From NCBI RefSeq assembly GCF_001429605.1, contig NZ_LMSS01000007.1, forward strand, positions 246,310 to 310,309: a stretch of 64,000 nt of DNA, read 5' to 3'. A model generated the notes under the pieces. That model did no database searches. It was given only the letters and a program-made list of their open reading frames with translations, and was not told the origin of the DNA. The position numbers were made by a program, and so were the translations under genes. The DNA is from Phycicoccus sp. Soil802 (GTDB lineage: Bacteria; Actinomycetota; Actinomycetes; Actinomycetales; Dermatophilaceae). This document shows positions 56,992 to 64,000 of this stretch, piece by piece (the first letter of the stretch is position 1; each line of letters begins with the position of its first letter).

Positions 56992-58104
56992 ATGCCCATT
57001 GCCACCCAAGCCGCTGTCATCGAGGCCGGCGGCGCGCCATTCACCGTCCACGACGTCGAGCTGGACGAACCACGACCTGGCGAGGTCCTCGTCAGGATGA
57101 CCGCCGCCGGCCTGTGCCACACCGACCTCGGCGTCGCCTCCGGTGGACTGCCCTTCCCCCTGCCGGGCGTGCTCGGTCACGAGGGCGCCGGCGTCGTCGA
57201 GCGGGTGGGTTCGGCGGTGACCTCGGTCCAGCCGGGCGACCACGTCGTGCTCTCCTTCACCTCCTGCGGGAGGTGCGCCAACTGTCGGCGTGGCCACCCG
57301 GCATACTGCGCCACCTGGTTGCCCGCGAACCTGATCGGCGGCACGCGCGACGACGGCTCCGCGACCATCACGCGGGACGGTCAGCCCCTCGGCAGCCACT
57401 TCTTCGGACAGTCCTCCTTCGCCCGAGCCGCGATCGCCGACGAGCGCAGTGTGGTCAAGGTCGACCCCGCCCTGCCACTCGAGCTGCTCGCTCCCTTGGG
57501 GTGTGGCGTGCAGACCGGCGTGGGCGCGGTCTGGAACGTCCTCGACCCGCGCCCGGGCAGCACGGTCGTCATCGCCGGAGCAGGCGCCGTCGGCCTCTCG
57601 GCGGTCATGGCCGCCGCGCTGACGCCCGCCCTGCGGATCGTTGCCGTGGACATCGTGCCGCGGCGGCTCGACGTCGCGCGCAAGCTCGGCGCCACCCACG
57701 TGGTCGACGCCTCCACCGAGGACTTCGCCGCTCGCGTCGCCGAGATCACGGGCGGCGCCGGCTGCGACGGGGTGATCGAGACGACGGGCAACGTGGCCGT
57801 GCTGCGCCAGTCCGTCGACGCACTCTCCGCGCGTGGCACGGTCGTCGTGGTCGGTGCCCCGCCGTTCGGCACCGAGGTGAGCCTCGACGTCAACGGCATG
57901 CTCGGCGGCAAGAAGGTCGTCGGCGTGACACTCGGCGACAGCGAGACCCAGACCCTCATCCCGGTGCTGGCGTCGATGGTCGCCGACGGACGGCTGCCGG
58001 TCTCCGAGCTGGTGAGCTTCTACGACTTCGGCGACATCCAGCAGGCGGTCGAGGACGTCAAGAGTGGCACCGCCATCAAGCCGGTGCTGCGCTTCACCGA
58101 CTGA
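56992..58104 (+). CDS. Zinc-dependent alcohol dehydrogenase, aryl-alcohol type
   Basis: 370 residues from the ATG at 56992 (SD AGGAG). Catalytic zinc ligands in GLCHTDLGVASG (Cys about 40), GHEGAGVVE (His about 61) and GCGVQTG (Cys about 168). Structural zinc cysteines in CGRCANCRRGHPAYC (about 90-104). NAD motif VIAGAGAVGLSAV. The overall form matches benzyl/aryl-alcohol dehydrogenases. It would act one step before the upstream aldehyde dehydrogenase, for example on coniferyl or benzyl-type alcohols. Confidence 0.88.
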   Translation: MPIATQAAVIEAGGAPFTVHDVELDEPRPGEVLVRMTAAGLCHTDLGVASGGLPFPLPGVLGHEGAGVVERVGSAVTSVQPGDHVVLSFTSCGRCANCRRGHPAYCATWLPANLIGGTRDDGSATITRDGQPLGSHFFGQSSFARAAIADERSVVKVDPALPLELLAPLGCGVQTGVGAVWNVLDPRPGSTVVIAGAGAVGLSAVMAAALTPALRIVAVDIVPRRLDVARKLGATHVVDASTEDFAARVAEITGGAGCDGVIETTGNVAVLRQSVDALSARGTVVVVGAPPFGTEVSLDVNGMLGGKKVVGVTLGDSETQTLIPVLASMVADGRLPVSELVSFYDFGDIQQAVEDVKSGTAIKPVLRFTD

Positions 58105-58165
58105 TCGGCCGCACCCCCGTACTGCTGCAGACCACGCACCACCCAGGAACCAAGAGGAGCAACAC

Positions 58166-59089
58166 ATGGACATCACCGGCAAGGTCGCCGTCGTCACCGG
58201 CGCAGGTCAGGGACTCGGCCTCGCGTACGCGAAGGCACTGGCCGACGCGGGTGCCGCTGTCGTCGTCAACGACGTGCAGCAGGAGACCGCCGACGCGGCG
58301 GTCGAGGCCATCACCGCGAGCGGTGGTCGCGCCGTGGCGGAGGTCGTCCCCGTCGGCACGACTGAGGCGGCTGAGCGGCTCGTGGGCCGCGCCGTGCAGT
58401 CGTTCGGCCGACTCGACGTCATGGTGACCAATGCGGGGGTGCTGCGCGACCGGGTCCTGTGGAACATGACCGACGAGGACTTCGACACGGTCGTCCACGT
58501 CCACCTACGCGGCACCTTCACCTGCGTCCGAGAGGCTGCGCGGCACTTCCGCACCCAGGGCGAGGGCGGGCGGGTCATCCTGGCCGGCTCACCAGCGGGT
58601 CAGCGGGGCAACTTCGGGCAGACCAACTACGCCGCCTCCAAGGCAGGCATCGTCGCCATGGCGCGGACCTGGGCGATGGAGCTCGCCAAGGCCGGCGTCA
58701 CCGTCAACGCAGTCATCCCCAACGCCGCCACCGCCATGACCGAGACCATCCCCTTCCTCGCGCCCTACGTCGACCTGATGACGCAGGGACTTCCGGTGCC
58801 CTCGGTCGTGCGTCGCGCCGCGTCGTTCGGCACACCGGAGGACGTCGCCGGGCTGGTGGTGTACCTCGCGTCCGACGCCTCGGCCGACGTGACCGGGCAG
58901 GCCATCGGCATCGGTGGTGACCGGCTCTCGCTCTGGTCGCACCCGACCGAGATCCGCAGCGCCTTCCTCGACGGTGGCTGGACCGCCGACGCGCTCGCCG
59001 AGGCGTTCCGGTCCACCGTCGGCGAGAGCCTCGAGAGCTACGGCATCCCGATGCCGGTGCTCCCCGAGCTGCAGGCCCACGGGGCGTGA
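58166..59089 (+). CDS. SDR-family 3-hydroxyacyl-CoA dehydrogenase, CouN-like
   Basis: 307 residues from the ATG at 58166 (SD AGAGGAG). Cofactor motif TGAGQGLGLAYAKAL (about 11-25), NAG at about 92, and the active-site Ser...YxxxK with YAASKAG (about 155). Length and sequence recall the dehydrogenase unit of multifunctional enzyme 2 (17beta-HSD4-like), which oxidises 3-hydroxyacyl-CoA. With the adjacent amidohydrolase, CoA ligase and MaoC it matches the cou gene set of hydroxycinnamate degradation, where it makes the aryl beta-ketoacyl-CoA. Confidence 0.85.
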   Translation: MDITGKVAVVTGAGQGLGLAYAKALADAGAAVVVNDVQQETADAAVEAITASGGRAVAEVVPVGTTEAAERLVGRAVQSFGRLDVMVTNAGVLRDRVLWNMTDEDFDTVVHVHLRGTFTCVREAARHFRTQGEGGRVILAGSPAGQRGNFGQTNYAASKAGIVAMARTWAMELAKAGVTVNAVIPNAATAMTETIPFLAPYVDLMTQGLPVPSVVRRAASFGTPEDVAGLVVYLASDASADVTGQAIGIGGDRLSLWSHPTEIRSAFLDGGWTADALAEAFRSTVGESLESYGIPMPVLPELQAHGA

Positions 59090-60063
59090 CCGTGCCCTCC
59101 CCTGCCGCGCCCGCCAGTGCCGTCGCGCCGCGGTACACGCCGCAGCTCGACCTCGACGGCCTGACGGCGATCGACGTGCACACGCACGCCGAGACCGACG
59201 GCTGCGGACACTTCTCGCTGCCGGAGAACCTCCGGGCCGGGGCCGACAAGTACTTCGGCGTCGACGGCGGCGGCCCCCCGACGCTCGACCAGCTGGCGGC
59301 CTACTACCGGGAACGGCGGATGGCCGCGGTGGTCTTCACCGTCGACGCGGAGGCTGCGCTCGGTCACACCCGGATCGCCAACGAGGCGGTGGTCGAGTCG
59401 GCACGACGCAACGCCGACGTCCTCATCCCGTTCGCCAGCATCGACCCCGCCAAGGGCAAGGCCGGTGTCGCGGAGGCACGCCGCCTGGTCGAGGACCTCG
59501 GCGTCCGCGGCTTCAAGTTCCACCCGAGCGTGCAGGCGTTCTACCCCAACGACCGGAGCGTCTACCCCTTCTACGAGGTGCTCGCTGAGCTGGGCGTCCC
59601 TGCCCTGTTCCACAGCGGCCAGACCGGGATCGGTTCGGGCCTGCCCGGCGGGGGCGGCATCCGGCTCAAGTACTCAAACCCCCTGCACCTGGACGACGTC
59701 GCGGTCGACTTCCCGGACCTCACGATCATCATCGCGCACCCGTCATTCCCCTGGCAGGACGAGGCGCTGGCGGTCGCCTCCCACAAGCCGCGGGTCTACA
59801 TCGACCTGTCCGGCTGGTCTCCGAAGTACTTCCCGCCCCAGCTGGTGGCGTACGCAAACACCCTGCTCAAGGACAAGGTGATGTTCGGCTCCGACTTTCC
59901 GCTGATCTCGCCGGACCGCTGGCTTGCGGAGTTCGGGAAACTGGGCATCAAGGACGAGGTGCGACCGCGGATCCTCAAGGACAACGCCGTCACCGCGCTC
60001 AACCTTCGCCCGCCGACGCCAGAGCTCGACGGCAGCCAGGTGCGGCAGAAGGAGCCGTCATGA
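59086..60063 (+). CDS. Amidohydrolase-family enzyme, CouO-like beta-ketoacyl-CoA hydrolase candidate
   Basis: 325 residues from the GTG at 59086, overlapping the SDR stop (GTGA). Metal site HxH in TAIDVHTHAETDG (about 31-33). Other conserved residues are in RGFKFHPSVQAF (Lys/His about 143-145), ALFHSGQTG (His about 172), IIIAHPSFPW (His about 208) and MFGSDFPLI (Asp about 268). In the cou pathway an amidohydrolase hydrolyses 4-hydroxyphenyl-beta-ketopropionyl-CoA to 4-hydroxybenzoate and acetyl-CoA. Decarboxylases share this fold, so activity must be tested. Confidence 0.82.
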   Translation: MTVPSPAAPASAVAPRYTPQLDLDGLTAIDVHTHAETDGCGHFSLPENLRAGADKYFGVDGGGPPTLDQLAAYYRERRMAAVVFTVDAEAALGHTRIANEAVVESARRNADVLIPFASIDPAKGKAGVAEARRLVEDLGVRGFKFHPSVQAFYPNDRSVYPFYEVLAELGVPALFHSGQTGIGSGLPGGGGIRLKYSNPLHLDDVAVDFPDLTIIIAHPSFPWQDEALAVASHKPRVYIDLSGWSPKYFPPQLVAYANTLLKDKVMFGSDFPLISPDRWLAEFGKLGIKDEVRPRILKDNAVTALNLRPPTPELDGSQVRQKEPS

Positions 60064-61613
60064 ACATCCCCGGTATCGGCAGCTGGCCCGCACGCAGGGC
60101 GCGCATGAACCCTGACGTCATCGCGCTCGCCACCGACGAGGAGGAGCTGAGCTACACCGAGCTGGCCGCCAAGGTGGAGGCCACCGCCCGAGCGCTCGGC
60201 GAGCTGGGGGTCGCCGCGGGCGAGCGGGTCGCCTATCTCGGTCAAAACAGCATCGACACCTTCGTGTGCTTCTTCGCCACGGCTCGGCTCGGCGCGGTCT
60301 TCGTCTCGCTCAACACCCGGCTTGCTGCTCCAGAGATCGCGTACATGCTCCAGGACAGCGGTAGTGCGGTGCTGGTCCACGGCAGCGAGTGCACCGAGCT
60401 CGTGCGCGCAGCTGGCCCGGCTTCCAGCGGCGTCGGTCACGTGCTCACGACCGAGGAGCTGCGACGCTCCACCACCATGCACCCGCACGAGGTCTCGTGG
60501 CCGGACGATCTGGTGCCTCACGACGACGCGGTGCTGATCCTCTACACCTCGGGCACCACGGGCCGCCCCAAGGGAGCGGTGCTCACCCACGGCAACATCA
60601 CCTGGAACACCGTCAACCAGCTCGCCCACGTCGATGTGCTCGGCACGGACGTCGCGCTCTGCGTGGCACCGCTGTTCCACGTCACAGGCCTCGGGCAGGT
60701 GTCGATGCCGACGCTGCTCAAGGGCGGGACCGTCGTCGTCGTGCCCAAGTTCGACGCGGGGGCTTTCCTGGCGATGATCGAGCGCCGCCGCGCCACCTCG
60801 TTCTCCGCCGTCCCGACGATGCTCCAGATGCTGTGCGACCACCCCGACTGGGGATCGGCCGACCTGTCGTCGCTGCGGTACGTCATCTACGGCGGGTCGC
60901 CGATCACCGAGCGGGTGGCGAAGGCCTGGCTGTCGCGCGGCGTGGTGCTGCAGCAGGGCTACGGCATGACCGAGGCGGCTCCAGGTGTCTTCATGGGACT
61001 GCCCGAGGGGGCCGTGTCACGCCCGGTATCCGCCGGGGTGCCGCACTTCTTCACCGACGTGCTGCTCGAGGCAACCGATGGTGTCCGGTCATCAGGGCCC
61101 GGGCAGGGCGAGCTCCTCGTCCGCGGGCCGCACGTGTTCGCCGGCTACTGGCGCCGCCCCGAGGAGACCGCCGGCGCCCGCACCGACGACGGGTGGTACC
61201 GCTCGGGTGACGTGGTCCGCATCGACGAGGACGGCTGGGCCTACGTCGTCGACCGCGTCAAGGACGTCATCATCTCCGGTGGCGAGAACATCTACCCCGC
61301 GGAGGTGGAGGCGGTCATCACCGAGCTCCCGGGCGTCGTCGCCGCCGCGGTCGTCAGCCTGCCGGACGAGCGCTGGGGAGAGGTGGGCTGCGCCTACGTG
61401 TGCCAGCGGCCCACCCAGGGGTCCGGCGAGGCGCTGGACGAGGCAGCGCTGCGCAGGCATCTCGAGCAACGGCTGGCTCGCTACAAGATCCCCCGCTACA
61501 TCGAGTTCTGCGAGGACCTTCCCACGAACGCCACCGGCAAGGTGCTCCGCTCGGTGCTGCGCGACCGGGCGGCACGTGCCCATTCATCACCCGACAGGAC
61601 GGAAACCCCATGA
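60060..61613 (+). CDS. Acyl-CoA synthetase (AMP-forming), CouL-like hydroxycinnamate ligase candidate
   Basis: 517 residues, overlapping the amidohydrolase stop and the MaoC start by 4 bp each. Adenylation motifs: LYTSGTTGRPKGAVLTH (about 161-177), YGMTEA (about 301), and the hinge/A8 region GWYRSGDVVRIDEDGWAYVVDRVKDVII (about 379-406). The catalytic Lys is in NATGKVLRSVLR (about 494). Activates a carboxylic acid as its CoA thioester. Operon partners point to a hydroxycinnamic or phenylpropanoic acid. Confidence 0.9.
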   Translation: MNIPGIGSWPARRARMNPDVIALATDEEELSYTELAAKVEATARALGELGVAAGERVAYLGQNSIDTFVCFFATARLGAVFVSLNTRLAAPEIAYMLQDSGSAVLVHGSECTELVRAAGPASSGVGHVLTTEELRRSTTMHPHEVSWPDDLVPHDDAVLILYTSGTTGRPKGAVLTHGNITWNTVNQLAHVDVLGTDVALCVAPLFHVTGLGQVSMPTLLKGGTVVVVPKFDAGAFLAMIERRRATSFSAVPTMLQMLCDHPDWGSADLSSLRYVIYGGSPITERVAKAWLSRGVVLQQGYGMTEAAPGVFMGLPEGAVSRPVSAGVPHFFTDVLLEATDGVRSSGPGQGELLVRGPHVFAGYWRRPEETAGARTDDGWYRSGDVVRIDEDGWAYVVDRVKDVIISGGENIYPAEVEAVITELPGVVAAAVVSLPDERWGEVGCAYVCQRPTQGSGEALDEAALRRHLEQRLARYKIPRYIEFCEDLPTNATGKVLRSVLRDRAARAHSSPDRTETP

Positions 61614-62080
61614 CACACAGCTCCACGACGATCTCGCACCCCAAGGACCTGCTCACGATGGTGGGCGACGACCTCGGCACGAGCCCGTGGGTCGAGGTGG
61701 GCCAGGACCGGATCAACCTGTTCGCCGATGCCACGGGCGACCACCAGTGGATCCATGTCGACGTCGAACGCGCGAAGCAGGGGCCGTTCGGCGAGCCGAT
61801 CGCCCATGGCTACCTCACGCTGTCGCTGCTCATCCCGCTCTGGTCGCAAATCCTGGTCTTCGAGGAGCTCGGCATGGCGGTGAACTACGGCCTCAACAAG
61901 GTTCGCTTCCCAGCACCTGTTCCGGCCGGTTCCCGCGTGCGAGTCACGGCGTCGCTGGCCGGCGCCGAAGAGGTCGCGGGCGGTGGGGTCCAGGCCACCA
62001 TCGACGCGGTCATGGAGCTCGAGGGCGCACCCAAGCCCGTCTGCATCGCGCAGATGGTCCACCGCTACTACAAGGACTGA
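61610..62080 (+). CDS. MaoC-like (R)-specific enoyl-CoA hydratase, CouM-like
   Basis: 156 residues, single hot-dog domain. The hydratase motif FADATGDHQWIHVDVERA (catalytic Asp and His about 39-47) is intact, followed by GPFGEPIAHGYLTLSLL and YGLNKVRFPAPVPAGSRVR. It hydrates a trans-2-enoyl-CoA. With the adjacent ligase and SDR it gives ligase-hydratase-dehydrogenase, the order needed to turn hydroxycinnamate into a beta-ketoacyl-CoA. ATG overlaps the ligase stop. Confidence 0.9.
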   Translation: MTHSSTTISHPKDLLTMVGDDLGTSPWVEVGQDRINLFADATGDHQWIHVDVERAKQGPFGEPIAHGYLTLSLLIPLWSQILVFEELGMAVNYGLNKVRFPAPVPAGSRVRVTASLAGAEEVAGGGVQATIDAVMELEGAPKPVCIAQMVHRYYKD

Positions 62081-62084
62081 GCCA

Positions 62085-63047
62085 ATGACTTATGCCTTCG
62101 ATCCCGAGCTGGCCCCCTGGGTGCCGGCGCTGTCCGACCTGCCCTTCGCCGACTATGTTGCCGCCCGCGCAGGCGAGGCGGCGCTGCTCGAGGCGCTGCC
62201 GGCATACCAGCCGACCTCGCCGGTCGAGGTCCTCGATGTCCTCGTGCCCGGCCCTGGCTACGCACCGCCGGTGCCGGTCCGGGTCTACACCCCCTCGACG
62301 ACGGACGTCCCACGTCCGGGGCTGGTGTACCTGCACGGGGGCGGCTTCGTCCTCGGCAGCCTCGAGCTGTACCACTCCGACGTCCTGCGCATCGCCGACC
62401 AGGTGGGCGCGGTCGTGGTCTCGGTGGACTACCGGCTGGCGCCGGAGCACCGGTTCCCGGCCGGCCTCGAGGACTGTTACGCCGCGCTGGTCTGGACCGC
62501 CGAGAACGCCACCGAGCTCGGCATCGATCCCGACCGGATCGCGGTCGGTGGCGAGAGCGCCGGCGGTGGCCTGTCGGCGGCGGTCGCCCTGCTGTCTCGC
62601 GACCGGGGCGGGCCCGCCCTGTGCTTCCAGTATCTCGGCATACCCGAGCTGGACGACCGGCTCGACTCACCCTCGATGCAGGCGTTCCACGACACACCGC
62701 TCTGGAACCGGCCCACCGCGGAGGTCAGCTGGGACTACTACCTCGGCGAGGGGGTGCGTGGCAGCGAGAGGGTCGAGCCGTATGCCGCGCCGGCGCGGCA
62801 CACGGACCTCGCCGGACTTCCGCCCGCCCTGGTGACCACGTGCGAGTTCGACCCGCTCCGCGACGAGGGCATCGCCTACGCCCAACGCCTGGTGCAGGCC
62901 GGCGTGCCGACCGAGCTGCACCTCTACCCGGGTACGTTCCACGGTTCCGCGATGATCCCCGGCGCGAGGGTGACCCAGCAGATGGTGTCCGACCAGCTCG
63001 AGGCCCTCCGCCGCGCCTTCCGTGCGTCGGTGACGCAGGGGGTCTGA
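62085..63047 (+). CDS. Alpha/beta hydrolase, hormone-sensitive-lipase (HGGG) family esterase
   Basis: 320 residues; ATG at 62085, 4 bp after maoC. Oxyanion motif YLHGGGFVLGS (about 83-93), nucleophile GESAGGGLSAAV (Ser about 157), Asp in CEFDPLRDEG (about 252) and His in GTFHGSAMI (about 289). No signal peptide, so it acts inside the cell. A plausible job is releasing hydroxycinnamate from small esters (chlorogenate- or alkyl-ferulate-like) for the CoA ligase. Substrate is unproven. Confidence 0.87.
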   Translation: MTYAFDPELAPWVPALSDLPFADYVAARAGEAALLEALPAYQPTSPVEVLDVLVPGPGYAPPVPVRVYTPSTTDVPRPGLVYLHGGGFVLGSLELYHSDVLRIADQVGAVVVSVDYRLAPEHRFPAGLEDCYAALVWTAENATELGIDPDRIAVGGESAGGGLSAAVALLSRDRGGPALCFQYLGIPELDDRLDSPSMQAFHDTPLWNRPTAEVSWDYYLGEGVRGSERVEPYAAPARHTDLAGLPPALVTTCEFDPLRDEGIAYAQRLVQAGVPTELHLYPGTFHGSAMIPGARVTQQMVSDQLEALRRAFRASVTQGV

Positions 63048-63050
63048 GCG

Positions 63051-64000
63051 GTGACCGACCTGGTGCCGAGCGGACGCGTGACCGCGAAGATCTTCCCCTA
63101 CCCCCTGAACGCCTGGTATGCCGTCGCGTGGGACCACGAGGTCACCAGCAAGGGCCTCCTGGCGAGGACCGTCGCGGGCAAGCCGATGGCGCTCTACCGC
63201 ACGACCGACGGCCGGCCGGTGGCGCTGGCCGATGCGTGCTGGCACCGGCTGGCACCACTCTCGCAGGGCAAGCTGGTCGGACGCGACGAGGTGCAGTGCC
63301 CCTACCACGGGCTCCGGTTCAACTCCGCGGGTCGCTGCACCCAGATGCCGGCCCAGGAGACGATCAACCCCAGCGCGATGGTGCCGTCGTACCCCGTCGT
63401 CGAGCGCTACCGGTTCCTGTGGGTGTGGCCCGGCGACGTCACCCTGGCCGACCCCGACTTGATCCCGGACATGCACCAGATGGACCACCCCGAGTGGGCC
63501 GGCGACGGCCTGACCATCGAGGCGCCGTGCAACTACCAGCTGATCCTGGACAACCTGATGGACCTCACCCACGAGGAGTTCGTCCACGGCAGCAGCATCG
63601 GACAGGCGGAGCTGAGCGAGTCCGGCTTCCGCACCCGCCTCGAGGACGACGGCAGGGTGACGGTCGAGCGGTGGATGCTCGACGTGGACCCGCCACCGTT
63701 CTGGCGCAAGAACATCCGAGACAAGTTCCCCGAGTTCGACGGCCGGGTCGACCGGTGGCAGATCATCCACTACGAGGCCCCGTCCACGATCTGCATCGAC
63801 GTCGGCGTCGCACGGGCCGGCACCGGCGCTCCCGAGGGCGACCGGAGCCAGGGCGTCAACGGCTACGTCATGAACACGATCACTCCGGAGACCGACCGCA
63901 CCTCCCACTACTTCTGGGCCTTCATGCGCAACTACCGGCTGGACAGCCAGCTGATCACGACACAGCTGCGCGAGGGCGTGAAGGGCGTGTTCGCCGAGGA
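63051..64000 (+). CDS. vanA: Rieske aromatic-ring oxygenase, vanillate O-demethylase (VanA)-like, 3' end outside window
   Basis: 316 residues visible from the GTG at 63051, 3 bp after the esterase. Rieske 2Fe-2S ligands CWH (about 61-63) and CPYHGL (about 83-88), then the mononuclear iron region DNLMDLTHEEFVHGSSIG (about 165-182) with the 2-His motif. The initial AWYAVAWDHEVTSKGLLARTV is typical of VanA-type O-demethylases. Predicted reaction: vanillate to protocatechuate plus formaldehyde, feeding LigAB. The reductase gene (vanB) may lie beyond the window. Related Rieske demethylases cannot be excluded. Confidence 0.85.
   Translation, partial: MTDLVPSGRVTAKIFPYPLNAWYAVAWDHEVTSKGLLARTVAGKPMALYRTTDGRPVALADACWHRLAPLSQGKLVGRDEVQCPYHGLRFNSAGRCTQMPAQETINPSAMVPSYPVVERYRFLWVWPGDVTLADPDLIPDMHQMDHPEWAGDGLTIEAPCNYQLILDNLMDLTHEEFVHGSSIGQAELSESGFRTRLEDDGRVTVERWMLDVDPPPFWRKNIRDKFPEFDGRVDRWQIIHYEAPSTICIDVGVARAGTGAPEGDRSQGVNGYVMNTITPETDRTSHYFWAFMRNYRLDSQLITTQLREGVKGVFAE

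Overview
The window reads as chromosomal DNA of a high-GC actinobacterium. Support: GC-rich codons throughout, frequent GTG starts, actinobacterial-type PaaC with a long N-terminal extension, LAxTG-type (class E sortase) surface proteins, and several single-chain fusions. A member of the Intrasporangiaceae or a close relative is my guess, not something the sequence proves. I saw no rRNA, tRNA, CRISPR array, transposase or phage gene. Nearly all of the 64 kb is catabolic and transport operons, each with its own regulator.

Layout. (1) 1-5015: 3'-truncated single-chain biotin-dependent acyl-CoA carboxylase on the minus strand. (2) 5235-11979: phenylacetate operon paaABCDE, a thiolase, a 3-hydroxyacyl-CoA dehydrogenase and a convergent TetR (PaaR-like) gene. 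paaD carries a perfect 48-bp hairpin repeat inside its reading frame. (3) 12.0-20.5 kb: SRPBCC protein, NAD(P)-binding protein, a LAFTG-anchored surface protein, an ECF sigma factor fused to a membrane and extracellular domain, a large secreted protein and a VOC protein. (4) 20.5-26.5 kb: glpF-dhaK-dhaL-dhaM (PTS-type dihydroxyacetone kinase with a DhaM-HPr-EI fusion) divergent from an IclR regulator. (5) 26.5-37.8 kb: gabD, gabT and a LysR gene, then a minus-strand operon for an amino-acid ABC importer, an agmatinase/guanidinobutyrase-like ureohydrolase, a ThDP 2-ketoarginine decarboxylase-like enzyme and an aldehyde dehydrogenase. Together they suggest arginine to 4-guanidinobutyrate to GABA to succinate. 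A divergent XRE-cupin regulator follows. (6) 37.9-40.1 kb: LAQTG-anchored protein with four Ig-like repeats. (7) 40.7-49.9 kb: IclR regulator, pobA, and the protocatechuate 4,5-cleavage operon ligJ-ligK-ligI-ligAB (fused)-ligC plus an aldo/keto reductase. (8) 50.2-64 kb: MarR gene and a Liv-type ABC importer (minus strand), divergent from a plus-strand operon of aldehyde dehydrogenase, aryl-alcohol-type dehydrogenase, SDR, amidohydrolase, CoA ligase, MaoC hydratase, esterase and a VanA-like Rieske oxygenase (truncated at the end).

How it fits together. Regions 7 and 8 form a plausible lignin-aromatic island. In the cou-type pathway (CoA ligase, MaoC hydratase, SDR, amidohydrolase as beta-ketoacyl-CoA hydrolase, MarR repressor) hydroxycinnamates are shortened to 4-hydroxybenzoate or vanillate. 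PobA and the VanA-like oxygenase then give protocatechuate, and the Lig enzymes turn that into pyruvate and oxaloacetate. Two control signals are directly visible: a CTTCC-N7-GGAAG palindrome before both pobA and ligJ, and CAGG-N3-CCTGAT elements at both ends of the divergent MarR/transporter-aldehyde dehydrogenase promoter region.
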